From CAVWDU01 sp963840725 (GTDB lineage: Bacteria; Pseudomonadota; Gammaproteobacteria; Pseudomonadales; Halieaceae), in assembly GCA_963840725.1 (NCBI GenBank), contig CAWIZY010000019.1, positions 10,296 through 74,295 on the forward strand: a stretch of 64,000 nt of DNA, given 5' to 3'. The position numbers were made by a program, and so were the translations under genes. This document shows positions 49,384 to 58,887 of the stretch, piece by piece. The first letter of the stretch is position 1, and every line of letters begins with the position of its first letter. The notes beneath the pieces are model-generated. The model made no database searches. It saw nothing but the letters and a program-made list of their open reading frames with translations, and was not told where the DNA came from.

Positions 49384-52224
49384 ATGGATATACCAGTTAC
49401 TAACAAGGTGTTACCCCGCCACCTCGTGACAAGGAACTACGTTCGCGGGTACGCCTGTTCGGCAATCTGCTGGGGGAAGTACTGGCTTCGCAGGCCGGGC
49501 ACGGAAGTACTGGCCGCCGTAGAAACCCTGCGCAAGGGTTATATCCGCCTGCGCAAAGAGGAAAATGCCGGCCTTCGCAAGCGCCTGGCAACAAACATCG
49601 ACAGGCTGCATACCCGATACCCTGAACCACGTCGTCCGCGCATTCAATATCTATTTCAGCCTGGTCAATCATCGCCGAAGAAGCCTTCCAGCACAAGGAG
49701 CGACGACGCCAGGTCCGACAAGGGGGCCCGCTGTGGCGCGGTTCGTTCGACCATACGCTGCGCGAGTTTCACGACCTGGGCATGGATGCCACCAGATCAC
49801 AGACAACTGCTGAACAGACACTGTACCTGCCGGTATTCACCGCCCACCCGACCGAATCGAAACGCCGCGCGGTGATGCACACGATACGGGGAATTTTTAT
49901 AACCGCCGAAAGACTGGACGGGCCGCGCCTGGGCCGCAAGAGCGTGAGAGCATCATCAACGACCTGCGCAACCAGATCCAGATGCTCTGGAAAACCGACG
50001 AAGTGCGCGCGTCACAAACCCAGCGTCAGAGGATGAAATCCGTAACGGTCTGTTTTATTTCCGCGAGTGCCTTTTTCAGGCGGTGCCGCGCGTTTACCGC
50101 TACCTGGATAAGTCCATCCAACGAGTATACGGCGATATCGGACATCGAAGTTCCCAGCCTGCTGCAGTTCGGTTCATGGATCGGTGGCGACCGCGATGGC
50201 AACCCGTTCGTCAAACCTGAGACAACCGAATACGCGCTGCGCATGCATATGCGCGAAATGCTCTGCGAATACCTGCGCCGGGTCGAGGCACTGCGCAGCA
50301 AACTGACCTACTCCTCGCGACTGGTGCAGCCCGCCAGGAATTTCATGGACAGACTGGAACGACGATCTACGGCACTGTCCCGGGGCCATGGGTGAACGCC
50401 CGGACCGTTTTTCGCACGAACCCTACCGGCGCAAGCTGTACATCATGCGCAACCGGTTACGCCATAATCTGAAACTGACCACCGCGCGTATCGAACACCC
50501 GGAGATCCGCCAACCCGGACAAATTATCCGCTGCCGCTACCGCAACGAACAGGAATTTCTGAGCGATCTGAAACTCATCCAGGCATCACTGGCATCACAC
50601 GGTGACCAAAATATCGCGCCGATGGTGAATTACTGGACCTGATCCGTCTGGTGGAAACCTTCGGCTTCTTCCTGCTGCACCTGGATATTCGCCAGGAATC
50701 AACTCGTCACAGCGAAGCGGTCAACGAACTTTGTGACCAGCTGCCGGGATGGCTGCGACTACAGCTCACTCGATGAAGAAGCGCGCATGCAGCACTGCTT
50801 GCTGGCTGCTGGATAAGCCGCGTAACGCGTCAGACCGCAGCGCGTCTCGGCGAGCACACCGCTGAAACCCTGGAGGTACTGGATGTGATGGCGCAGATGC
50901 GTAATGAGGTCAGTGCGGAGGCATTCGGCACCTATGTCATTTCGATGACCCACAATGCCAGCCATGTTCTGGAACTGATGTGGCTGGCTTCGCTATGCGG
51001 ACTGGCGGGACAGTAGGGACGACAGCTGGTACTGCCATATCCACATCAGCCCGTTATTCGAAACCATTGACGACCTGGCCCACATCGAACAGGTCATGAC
51101 CCGCCTGCTGGATGAACCAGTCTACCGCAAACTGCTCAAAGCTTCCGGCAATCTGCAGGAAATCATGCTGGGTTATTCCGATTCCTGCAAGGACGGCGGT
51201 ATTCTGGCCTCCGGCTGGAACCTCTACGAAGCCCAGCAAAAAATCATCCGCATAGCCCGGGCGCACAGTATCGAGTGCCGACTGTTCCACGGCCGTGGCG
51301 GCACGCTGGGCCGTGGCGGCGGTCCAACCCACGACGCGATCACTGTCCCAACCACCAGGTACCGTGCACGGCCAGATCAAGTTCACTGAACAGGGTGAAG
51401 TGCTGTCCGACAAGTACAGCAACGAGGAAACAGCTGTGTACGAACTTTCCATGGGCATCACCGGCCTGCTCAAGGCCAGCCGCAGCGTGGTGCAGTCGAA
51501 CACAGCGAAGACTGCGACGAATACATGCGGCCATCATGGCGCAGACTGGCAAATGGCGAGCAGGCCTACCGCGATCTGATCGATCACACCGACGGTCTGC
51601 TGGATTACTTCTACGAAGCCACACCGGTCTCCGAGATCGGCCTGCTGAATATCGGCTCGCGCCCCAGCCACCGCAAAAAACAGGACCGTTCGAAGAGTTC
51701 CATCCGCGCCATTCCCTGGGTATTCGGCTGGGCGCAGTCCCGGCACACTCTGCCCGCCTGGTATCGGTATCGGCAGCGCGCTGCCAGCATTCACGTCGAC
51801 AAAATGAGGCCAAACTGGACAAACTCCGCGAAATGTACCGGGACTGGCCGTTTTTCCGCGCCCTGCTCAGCAATACCCAAATATCCCTGGCAAAAGCCGA
51901 AATGGACATCGCCCAGGAATACATCGTGCTTGTGCTGAAAACCAGGGAACTGGCGCACGCGCGTCTATGCGCGTATCCGGGAGGAACACGACCGTACCCT
52001 GGAGATGGTCTGCAAGTTGCCGATATCCGCTGCCTGCTGGAGGAGACCCCGACACTGGCCCTGTCACTGACGCGGCGCGACCCCTATCTGGATCCGCTCA
52101 ATCATATCCAGATCAAACTGCTGGACCGGTACCCGCAACGATGAGTCGGAACCAGGAACACTGGCTCAAACCGCTGCTACGCTCAATTAATGCCATTGCC
52201 AGCGGCATGCGCAACACCGGCTAG
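49384..52224 (+). CDS. ppc: Phosphoenolpyruvate carboxylase (frameshifted)
   Basis: Carboxylates PEP to oxaloacetate. Starts near MDIPVTNKVLPRH at 49384. Clean blocks: TEVLAAVETLRKGYIRLRKE, LYLPVFTAHPTESKRRAVMH (signature with catalytic His), LLQFGSWIGGDRDGNPFVKP, FGFFLLHLDIRQES, EAFGTYVISMTHNASHVLEL, EIMLGYSDSCKDGGILASGW, CRLFHGRGGTLGRGGGP, GQIKFTEQGEVLSDKYSN, FDVNIGSRPSHRK-like NIGSRPSHRK, RAIPWVFGWAQSR and C-terminal LRSINAIASGMRNTG ending at 52224. More than a dozen indels. Expected length about 930-945 residues. Confidence 0.93.
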
Positions 52225-52452
52225 GCATCGATTGCCGCACCCGGCCGGTTGCAATCGACGCCGCTTTGCTCTACATAATACGGTCTCATAACAATCGCGC
52301 TCCGGTCCAACCACCGCCTGTGCTCTTGCCAGGGGCCGAAAAAACAACGATTGCTGTACGTTGGTCACTGTTAAATTGATAAGAAAGAATAAAGACATCT
52401 GACCCGGGCCGGCGCCTGTCAGTCGCTCGGGGTGCATCGGAGGCTGGTCGCT

Positions 52453-53298
52453 ATGGGACTCAATCTGGAAGGCGGGCGCATTCGCAGCCTGATTCAGCGG
52501 CAACCCGCCAGCGGCTGGACCCGCTCGACCGGCATCACAAGGGTCGACAGGCCGGTGCGCGTGCACACGCTCGGGCGCTTCAGCGTACAGTTCAACACCC
52601 GCTCCCTGAACCTGTCGCAGTCGCGGCAGATGAAACCGATGACCTTGCTACAGGCGCTGATTGCCAGCGGCGGGCGCGAGGTTCACAGCGAAATCCTCTC
52701 CCAGCTACTCTGGCCTGACAGCGAAGGCGACAGCGCCCGGAACAACTTCGATGTCACCCTGCATCGACTCAGGCGCCAGTTCGCGCAGCATGAACTGTTC
52801 CTGCTGCGCGACCAGCGCCTGTCGCTGAACAGCCACCTGGTCTGGGTTGATGCATGGAGCTTCGAACGCCTTGTCAACCATAGCGAGCGCCTGCTGCAGC
52901 GTCTGCCGGATACCCATACAAACCGGCAGCTTTCGCGTTGTGGTACGCGCCTGTTGAGCCTTTACCAGGGCGGCTTCCTCGAACGCGAAGCGGTCCAGCC
53001 ATGGATGCTGAGCATGCGCGAGCGCCTGCGCAGCAAACTACTGCGCCACCTGCTCGACGTCAGCAAATTCTGGGCAGCGGCGCAGGACTGGGAACAGGCC
53101 ATTCGTTGTTGCCAGAAAGGCCTTGAAATCGAACCGCTTGCCGAACAACTCTATCGCCAGCTGATCACCTGCTACCGGGATGCCGGGCAGCGCGCCGAAG
53201 CAATTGCGTGCTTTCACCGCTGCCGCACAATGTTGTCAGAGCAACTTCAACTGGCGCCCTCAGCGGACACCCTGCAGCTGTTTCACTCCCTCAAGTAA
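52453..53298 (+). CDS. BTAD-type (SARP-like) transcriptional regulator without ATPase domain
   Basis: About 281 residues, intact. ATG 52453 follows GGAGG by ten bases; a GTG at 52432 is in frame. Residues 40-120 resemble the winged-helix DNA-binding region of SARP/OmpR-like activators (VHTLGRFSVQFNTRSLNLSQ, LLWPDSEGDSARNNFDVTLH, RLRRQFAQHELFLLRDQRLS). The C-terminal half is the bacterial transcriptional activation domain with TPR-like helices (WEQAIRCCQKGLEIEPLAEQ, LYRQLITCYRDAGQRAEAIA). Most gammaproteobacterial BTAD proteins are much larger; here the core stands alone. It may control the following small genes. Confidence 0.8.
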   Translation: MGLNLEGGRIRSLIQRQPASGWTRSTGITRVDRPVRVHTLGRFSVQFNTRSLNLSQSRQMKPMTLLQALIASGGREVHSEILSQLLWPDSEGDSARNNFDVTLHRLRRQFAQHELFLLRDQRLSLNSHLVWVDAWSFERLVNHSERLLQRLPDTHTNRQLSRCGTRLLSLYQGGFLEREAVQPWMLSMRERLRSKLLRHLLDVSKFWAAAQDWEQAIRCCQKGLEIEPLAEQLYRQLITCYRDAGQRAEAIACFHRCRTMLSEQLQLAPSADTLQLFHSLK

Positions 53299-53432
53299 GG
53301 CGCAACGCCGCTCGGCGCCGGCCCCGTCCAGGGCCAGGCGGCTATAGCCGTACGTCCAGCACATTTGTAAGTCATCGGTAAGTCGCACTCCCGCATAGTG
53401 ACCCGGACAGAAAAACAACCCGGGGGAACGCA

Positions 53433-53627
53433 GTGGAAAACTATATCGTCAGAATCTATCGCCGCGACCAGGACAATCCTGATCATGTCACCGGAATGCT
53501 CGAATCCGTCGAGGCCGAGACCCGGCACCCCTTCAAGACGCTCAAGGGACTGCATTCCCTGCTGAGTGACACAGATACCCCAGCCGAATCGAAAAAACTG
53601 AAAACCGTATCGGCTGGCGTCGACTAG
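53433..53627 (+). CDS. Small conserved protein downstream of the BTAD regulator
   Basis: 64 residues from GTG 53433, preceded by GGGGGAA. ENYIVRIYRRDQDNPDHVTG, then MLESVEAETRHPFKTLKGLH. Charged and soluble; no named domain. It is 32 bases before the VPLPA-CTERM gene and 135 after the regulator, so a shared regulon is likely. Confidence 0.6.
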   Translation: MENYIVRIYRRDQDNPDHVTGMLESVEAETRHPFKTLKGLHSLLSDTDTPAESKKLKTVSAGVD

Positions 53628-53659
53628 AAATTCGAATAATCATCTGGAGGAAACACACC

Positions 53660-54376
53660 ATGAATCTCAGTAGACTAACGCTATTGGCTTCTGCGTTATG
53701 CCTTGCATCAGCACAGTCCTGGGCATCGCAGGTCACCGGCAAGATGCCCGCACATGAATACGAGCATGAGTACGCAATGGAGCACCGTGACAGGGAGAAA
53801 CGTGAACGCCGGCATGAGCGAGAGCACCGGACACCCGAAAACGGACGCCACGAAATCAGGTACGACGATGACTTTCCCGGCGAAGGTGATCCCGCCGGCA
53901 GCACAACGGTTTTTGAAAGCAGTGAACTGTTCAGGAACAAAACCCACTTTACCGAAAGTTTCCTTATCGAAACAAAGGGCACCTACCAGGCCATACTCAC
54001 CGACTTCGAGTTCCCTTCACCACTTAAGGAATCGGCGCTGAACATTACCACCGCCACGGAGACACTGCTGACACTATGGGGACCGGGCACAATGACCTTC
54101 GAAGCCGATCCCGGTGAATACTACCTCAGCTTTTTCGCAGTCGCCGGCCGGGGACACGATAAAGGTCCGCACGCGGAAGGGAACGACTGGCACGAGTGGG
54201 ACTTCGGCGGACACCCGCCTCACTACGGCTACGGCAATCTTGGCCAGTACGGTATCGAGATATCCATGACGACCTCAGCGGTACCGCTACCGGCCGCCGT
54301 CTGGCTGTTCAGCACAGGCCTGCTCGGAATCACCGGCGCGGGATGGCGACGGCGTAAGGCCTCACTCGGCCAGTGA
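53660..54376 (+). CDS. Exported VPLPA-CTERM protein with a highly charged region
   Basis: 238 residues, intact, ATG 53660 after CTGGAGGAAAC. Signal peptide ends near AQSWASQ. Residues 30-75 are rich in His, Glu and Arg (HEYEHEYAMEHRDREKRERR), possibly metal-binding. The core (TKGTYQAILTDFEFPSPLKE, TLLTLWGPGTMTFEADPGEY) is beta-rich. The end, AVPLPAAVWLFSTGLLGITG plus a basic tail, is the VPLPA/PEP-CTERM sorting signal for exosortase-type anchoring. The last 16 bases overlap the convergent hydrolase gene. Confidence 0.8.
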   Translation: MNLSRLTLLASALCLASAQSWASQVTGKMPAHEYEHEYAMEHRDREKRERRHEREHRTPENGRHEIRYDDDFPGEGDPAGSTTVFESSELFRNKTHFTESFLIETKGTYQAILTDFEFPSPLKESALNITTATETLLTLWGPGTMTFEADPGEYYLSFFAVAGRGHDKGPHAEGNDWHEWDFGGHPPHYGYGNLGQYGIEISMTTSAVPLPAAVWLFSTGLLGITGAGWRRRKASLGQ

Positions 54377-55321
54377 CTCTGCCTCCATCGACAGGTACAC
54401 CTGGTAGGCGTTGCGGCGGTTGGCTTCCGCGAACGCCGGCAAGTGCTCGAAGTCCGACCAGTCGGTGTTGCGTCATAGGCCTCGTCAAAGGGGACAAAGT
54501 CAGCCACTGCGGCGCCCATCTTTTCGCGCAGGAAGGCCAGGTAACGCCGCATAACACCGATCGACTGGTTGGGGTCCCGGGCCGCCTGGCCGTGCCCGGG
54601 TACCAGCGCAACCAGCTGGCTGTTTCTCCATATGCTCCAGCACCTCGAGCCAGTGACCGGAATTGGCGTCGCCCATGAAAGGGTACCCGCCCTTCGAAAA
54701 TAATATCACCGGAAAACAGAACATTGTCCGGCTCCACATACAGCGTCAGGTCGCCGTCGGAGTGCGCGGCACCCACCGGTGAAACGGTAAATGTCACATC
54801 GCCCAGGCGTAAATGCTTCTGGGCCCTGCAGGTAGCGGTCCGGCGCGACCAGACGGGTGTTATCATTAACCCAGGGGTCGAGTGATAACGCGCCGTTCTT
54901 CCAGGCGTTCACTGGCATTCGGGCGAGCCCAGATACTTTTCCGCACCGGCCGGCGCCCAGATCTCCGCACCCTGCTCTTCGAATACCTGCAAGCCGTAGA
55001 TATGGTCGGCGTGATAGTGACTGACAATGACCCTGACCACCGGCTGGTCGGTGATTTCACGAATTTTTCCGAGCAGCAGGTTGGCCAGCGACGGCGTTCC
55101 CAGGCATCGAAAACCACGACACCCGCGTCGGTAACAATCACGCCGGCATTGGAAATAAAGCCTTCGTTGTCAGTCGCAACCCCGGCCGCACCCTGCACAA
55201 AATAGACGTGTTCGGAGACCTTCTCGAGTTTCATATCGACATCTGCCGGCGGGTAATCCGTTACACGCGTTCGGACGTCGAGCGCCAGCAGAAAATCCAG
55301 ATAAACAGCAGTAGTACGCAT
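54361..55321 (-). CDS. Metallo-beta-lactamase-fold hydrolase (frameshifted)
   Basis: MRTTAVYLDFLLALDVRTRV starts at 55321. KLEKVSEHVYFVQGAAGVAT and ISNAGVIVTDAGVVVFDA are the opening strands. After indels the frame gives VSHYHADHIYGLQVFEEQGA with H-x-H-x-D-H, the zinc site, then VTFTVSPVGAAHSDGDLTLY with the downstream histidine and NVLFSGDIIFEGRVPF with the bridging Asp. It resembles SoxH-like or quinoprotein-relay MBL hydrolases. The restored C-terminus is NRRNAYQVYLSMEAESLAE. About 315 residues; four or more indels. Confidence 0.82.
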
Positions 55322-55373
55322 AACCTTCTCTATCAGTAAAAGCTGCTAATGGACGACCGAGCGCATGGAATAT

Positions 55374-55850
55374 TCACCGCAATACTGAAGCGCGCCGCTG
55401 CACGAAAAACGCCTGCAGGGATCTCGCGCATTCGCTTTCCAGAACCCCGCCGCTGACTTCAACGCGGTGATTCAGACCCTGGGCGTCAAAAGCATGAGTG
55501 GTGCTGTTCACGGCGCCGCGTTTGGGATCGGAGGCGCCGAACACCAGGCGCCCGATACGCGCATGTACCATCGCCCCGGCACACATCAGGCAAGGCTCCA
55601 GGGTGACATACAGTGTGGTGCCGGTCAGCCGGTAATTATCGAGCGAGCGGCTGTGCGCGCATGGCGACAATTTCGGCGTGGGCGGTCGGATCGTTGCTGC
55701 TATCGGCCGGTTCCAGCCTTCACCGAGGATTTCGCCATCCCGTACGATAACCGCGCCGACCGGCACTTCGTCCACGGCAGCGGCCCGCCCGGCGAGTTCG
55801 AGCGCATAACGCATCCAGCGAACATCGTCGCCGTCGGAATCTATTCCCAC
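55374..55850 (-). CDS. tadA: tRNA-specific adenosine deaminase (frameshifted)
   Basis: Converts A34 to inosine in tRNA-Arg. GTG 55850 starts MGIDSDGDDVRWMRYALELA. DEVPVGAVIVRDGEILGEGW is the start of the deaminase fold; the HAE zinc/catalytic motif is split by indels near 55670 but is recoverable from the next frame. LTGTTLYVTLEPCLMCAGAM contains P-C-x-x-C and VHARIGRLVFGASDPKRGAV is family-typical. Length of about 160 is normal. The GTG overlaps a short repeated reading frame described separately. Confidence 0.9.
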   Translation of the reverse strand: MGIDSDGDDVRWMRYALELAGRAAAVDEVPVGAVIVRDGEILGEGWNRPIAATIRPPTPKLSPCAHSRSLDNYRLTGTTLYVTLEPCLMCAGAMVHARIGRLVFGASDPKRGAVNSTTHAFDAQGLNHRVEVSGGVLESECARSLQAFFVQRRASVLR

Positions 55851-55886
55851 TCGATTGTAAATAAGCCGAATAAATACAGCATTGGC
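55841..55886. repeat. 46-bp imperfect repeat, copy 1
   Basis: CTATTCCCACTCGATTG begins a 46-base stretch that matches 63955-64000 at 35 positions without gaps. On the minus strand both copies can encode P(M/I)L...LF(T/A)IEWE followed by a stop, with several synonymous differences. Confidence 0.6.
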
Positions 55887-56436
55887 AATAAGTTAGCATT
55901 TGCAGGAAATGTAAATACCATGAAAAATACCATGATCAATAATTCTTGAAGAAATATTCTGCGGCATTTTACTACATGGCCAAACACGCAAAACAGGAAT
56001 TCTGTTCAACCGAGTATAACGTGAATCAACCACGTGAAGTTTATCGATGAAGATCTGCGGCACCGACCGGCGCTGTGAGCGCTCGATCTTCATCTTGCTC
56101 ACGTACGGCATCCGGGGGAACATCCAGCGCTTTTCCATTGCGTCCCTGCGGATGTAAATCATTGAGTCTGGGTAACTCCTCTTTGACTTCCTTACCACGA
56201 TACCGGAGTTCCACGACCGCCTTGCCGGATCGGTTAACCCATGACTGTCGTATCATCGAAACCGGTAATGACAGCCACCGCTTCAGACACTCCACTCCTC
56301 AACAACAGGAGAACAAAAAACTAGAAAAAAAGAATAAAATCAGGCCATAATCTGGCCAGACAGGCGGGTCATTTTCAGATGCAATACCCAAGGCAATTTT
56401 AATGCAAATCTATATCAGACACACCAGGCCACCGAA
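55851..56436. other. Spacer between tadA and the Mrp operon
   Basis: No intact gene. Contains copy 1 of the 46-bp repeat and a plus-strand fragment resembling the end of an IS21-type IstB protein (listed separately). A minus-strand 84-codon frame at 56295-56041 (VVELRYRGKEVKEELPRLND) looks protein-like but is unidentified. A segment join may lie here. Confidence 0.4.
56216..56344 (+). pseudogene. Possible C-terminal remnant of an IS21 IstB-like ATPase
   Basis: The plus-strand frame reads TALPDRLTHDCRIIETGNDS followed by HRFRHS and a Lys-rich tail. LDRLTHHC-I-ETGNDSYRF is a common end of IstB helper ATPases of IS21 elements. Nothing upstream resembles the AAA domain, so only a scrap remains. 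Confidence 0.4.
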
Positions 56437-56914
56437 ATGAAATCTTTCAGCTTTGCCGTACTACTATTTCTTTTCTGGATCTTTTTGTCGGGACATCTGG
56501 AACCCCTGCTGCTGGGGTTGGGGATGGCATCTGTCGCGCTCACGGTTTTCTTGTCACGGCGAATGAATGTTATCGATCATGAAAGCTATCCGCTGCATCT
56601 CTCGTCGAAATTCCCCGGCTTTTTTCTTTATCTATTCAGAGAGATCGTAAAGGCAAATATCGATGTTGCCAAACGGGTCCTGCGCTGGAGGGGGGCATCG
56701 ATCAGCCCGCAGATGATCGAAATCCCACAGTCGCAAGAAACCGATCTGGGGGCGGTGATTTACGCCAATTCCATCACCTTGACCCCCGGCACGGTCACGA
56801 TCAGGTTATCGAAAGACAGTCTCACCGTTCATGCGCTCAGCAAGGAGGCGGCCGAGCGAGCTTGCCACAGGCGCCATGTCGAAAGAGATCTCTAACCGGG
56901 TTTTCGACAAATAA
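56437..56914 (+). CDS. mrpE: Mrp antiporter subunit E (frameshift near the end)
   Basis: MKSFSFAVLLFLFWIFLSGH starts the family; FPGFFLYLFREIVKANIDVA and GAVIYANSITLTPGTVTIRL are MnhE/MrpE hallmarks. At about 56855 one base is lost and the normal end (ATGAMSKEISNRVFDK) continues in the next frame to TAA 56912-56914, which overlaps the mrpF ATG. First gene of the operon; two or three membrane helices. Confidence 0.9.
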
Positions 56915-57198
56915 TGTTCATTGCAGCTTTACTGGCGATCCTTGTCACGATGGGATTGGCCCTCGCGCGCGCCCTTGCCGGGCCCACGACCTATGATCGT
57001 ATTGCAGCGGTCAATATGTTTGGCACCAAGACGGTGCTGCTGATTGCCGTTTTGGCGTTTTTCTCCGGCAGAAGTGATCTGCTGGATATTGCGCTGGTCT
57101 ATGCGTTGATCAATTTCATAGGTGTCGTCGCAGCACTAAAGCTGGTCACTCAGGGTAATTTTCACTCCTCCGACAGCGACGAGAGCGAAGCTAAATAA
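56914..57198 (+). CDS. mrpF: Mrp antiporter subunit F
   Basis: 94 residues, intact, three helices. FIAALLAILVTMGLALARAL, AGPTTYDRIAAVNMFGTKTV and LLDIALVYALINFIGVVAAL are the MnhF/MrpF signature. Overlaps mrpE by one base and precedes mrpG by 12. The C-terminus is acidic. Confidence 0.92.
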   Translation: MFIAALLAILVTMGLALARALAGPTTYDRIAAVNMFGTKTVLLIAVLAFFSGRSDLLDIALVYALINFIGVVAALKLVTQGNFHSSDSDESEAK

Positions 57199-57210
57199 GG
57201 GAGAGCCGGA

Positions 57211-57520
57211 ATGATTATCGATATCGCCAGTTGGATTCTGTCTGTTGGCCGGCGGGGCGCTGGGTATCGTTGGCGGTATCGGTATTCACCGCTTCCCCGA
57301 CTTTTACAGCCGCCTGCACGCTGCCGGAATAACCGATACTCTTTGCGCCATGTTGATCCTGCTGGGCCTTGGGCTGCAGGCCGGCTGGAGTATCGCCGCC
57401 TTTAAATTGGCCTTGATTTTCGTGTTCCTCTTTTTTACCAGCCCAACCGCTTCCCATGCGTTGGCAAACGCGGCGCAGCACAGCGGTCTGAAGCCCAGGC
57501 TGGATAGCGATGAACCGTGA
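57211..57520 (+). CDS. mrpG: Mrp antiporter subunit G (one frameshift)
   Basis: ATG 57211 gives MIIDIASWILS; after an extra base near 57245 the frame continues AGGALGIVGGIGIHRFPDFY, SRLHAAGITDTLCAMLILLG and FKLALIFVFLFFTSPTASHA, the typical MnhG/MrpG sequence with RFPD-x-Y-x-R-x-HA. About 102 residues and three helices. Confidence 0.9.
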
Positions 57521-57530
57521 GGCTGGACTC

Positions 57531-58121
57531 ATGATTGATATTGTTATCAATGTCACCTTGCTGGCCTTTCTGGCGATCACCGCGGTAGCTATCTTACGCA
57601 TGACAAACCTGTTTGCCATCGTCATGCTGTTCGGGATTTTCAGTCTGCTGTCAGCCGGTCTGTTCGTGGTTATGGATGCCCCCGATGTGGCCTTTACCGA
57701 GGCGGCGGTGGGTGCGGGAATCTCGACGGTATTGATGTTGGCCACCCTGGCATTGGTCAAAAGACCGCAAAAACCCTACTACGACAGAGGCGCCGCGGGC
57801 CCACCGCCCATGGTTGCCGCTGGTCGTCGTGGCCATCACCGGTTCGGCACTGGTTTACGGCACCTGGGATATCCCGGGGTTTGGTGCTCCCGATGCGCCG
57901 GCACAGACACATGTTGCGCGCTACTACATCGACAATGCGCTCCCGGAAACCGGGGTGCCGAATATTGTGACCGCCGTACTGGCGAGTTATCGCGGGTTTG
58001 ATACCCTGGGCGAGGTCATGGTTATTTATACCGCGGCGTGGCCGTACTGCTGTTGATCGGTGGGAGACGCTCAAAACCGGCGGCCAGGACCAAGGATGAG
58101 GGGAAGCCAGATGAGGCCTAA
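57531..58121 (+). CDS. DUF4040 / MrpA C-terminal-like subunit (frameshifted)
   Basis: ATG 57531 (MIDIVINVTLLAFLAITAVA) has a GAGG eight bases upstream; ATG 57510 is in frame and overlaps the end of mrpG. MTNLFAIVMLFGIFSLLSAG and MDAPDVAFTEAAVGAGISTV form the DUF4040 domain found at the MrpA C-terminus and in membrane-bound hydrogenases. After an indel near 57800, ETGVPNIVTAVLASYRGFDT and LGEVMVIYTAA match the MrpB-N/MbhE-like end. TAA at 58119-58121 overlaps the next ATG. Confidence 0.85.
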
Positions 58122-58531
58122 TCTTATCCTGCATGTTATTGCAAAGTTCGTTATTCCACTGATTATTCTGTTTGCACTCTATGTCCAGTTTCATGGTGAT
58201 TTCGGGCCCGGGTGGCGGCTTTCAGGCCGGGGTGATATTCAGCGCCGCGCTTCATTCTTTACGCCCTGGTGTTCGGGCTTGATGCCGCAGAAAAGATCAT
58301 CCCCTCACACTGGTTGCGCATACTGGCTGCGCTGGGCGTGGTGATCTATGCCGGGGTTGGGGTGGTGTCCTTGCTGTTAGGGGGTAACTATCTCGATTAC
58401 ACGCTTTTGGGCAGCAATCAGATTGCCGGGCAGCATCTGGGTATTCTGCTGGTGGAGCTGGGCGTGGGTATTACGGTGGCTCGGCCATGTTGATTCTATT
58501 TTTTGCCTTCGCAGGCAGGGGTAGAGAGTAA
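58111..58531 (+). CDS. mrpB: Mrp antiporter subunit B (frameshifted)
   Basis: MRPNLILHVIAKFVIPLIIL, then FALYVQFHGDFGPG and, after an indel, GGFQAGVIFSAAL, the MnhB signature GDxxPGGGFQAG. Another frame gives YALVFGLDAAEKIIPSHWLR and NQIAGQHLGILLVELGVGIT; the last frame ends LILFFAFAGRGRE at TAA 58529-58531. Three indels. Four helices, about 138 residues. Confidence 0.9.
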
Positions 58532-58887
58532 TGGATTTCTTTATTGGCCACTATAACTACTGGATCGTGATTTTTTTAATGATGGTCGGGCTCTATACGG
58601 TAATAAGCCGCGGCAACCTGATAAAAAAGATTATCGGCCTGAATATTTTCCAGGTCTCGGTCTTTTTTCTCTATATCAGCCTGGGCACCGTGGAGGGTGG
58701 GGCGGCGCCTATTATCGCTGAAGGCGTCAAGGTCTATTCAAATCCCTTACCCCATGTGTTGATCCTCACCGCCATCGTGGTGGGCGTGGCAACGACGGCG
58801 CTGGCGCTGGCTTTGGTGGTGCGCATCAAGGAGTCCTACGGCACCATTGAAGAGGATGAAATTCATAATCTGGATCATTCGCTGTAA
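58531..58887 (+). CDS. mrpC: Mrp antiporter subunit C (NuoK-like)
   Basis: 118 residues, intact, three helices. NYWIVIFLMMVGLYTVISRG, NLIKKIIGLNIFQVSVFFLY and NPLPHVLILTAIVVGVATTA have the NuoK/MrpC layout, including the ALxLTAIVVG motif and the buried acidic residues. Overlaps the genes on either side by one base. Confidence 0.92.
   Translation: MDFFIGHYNYWIVIFLMMVGLYTVISRGNLIKKIIGLNIFQVSVFFLYISLGTVEGGAAPIIAEGVKVYSNPLPHVLILTAIVVGVATTALALALVVRIKESYGTIEEDEIHNLDHSL

Noticed and set aside
44412..52224. Programmed frameshifting or pseudogenes in pgi, zwf, glgA and ppc
   Set aside because: Indels are too many and lie at unrelated sites, while the residues remain conserved. Sequence error is the simpler explanation.
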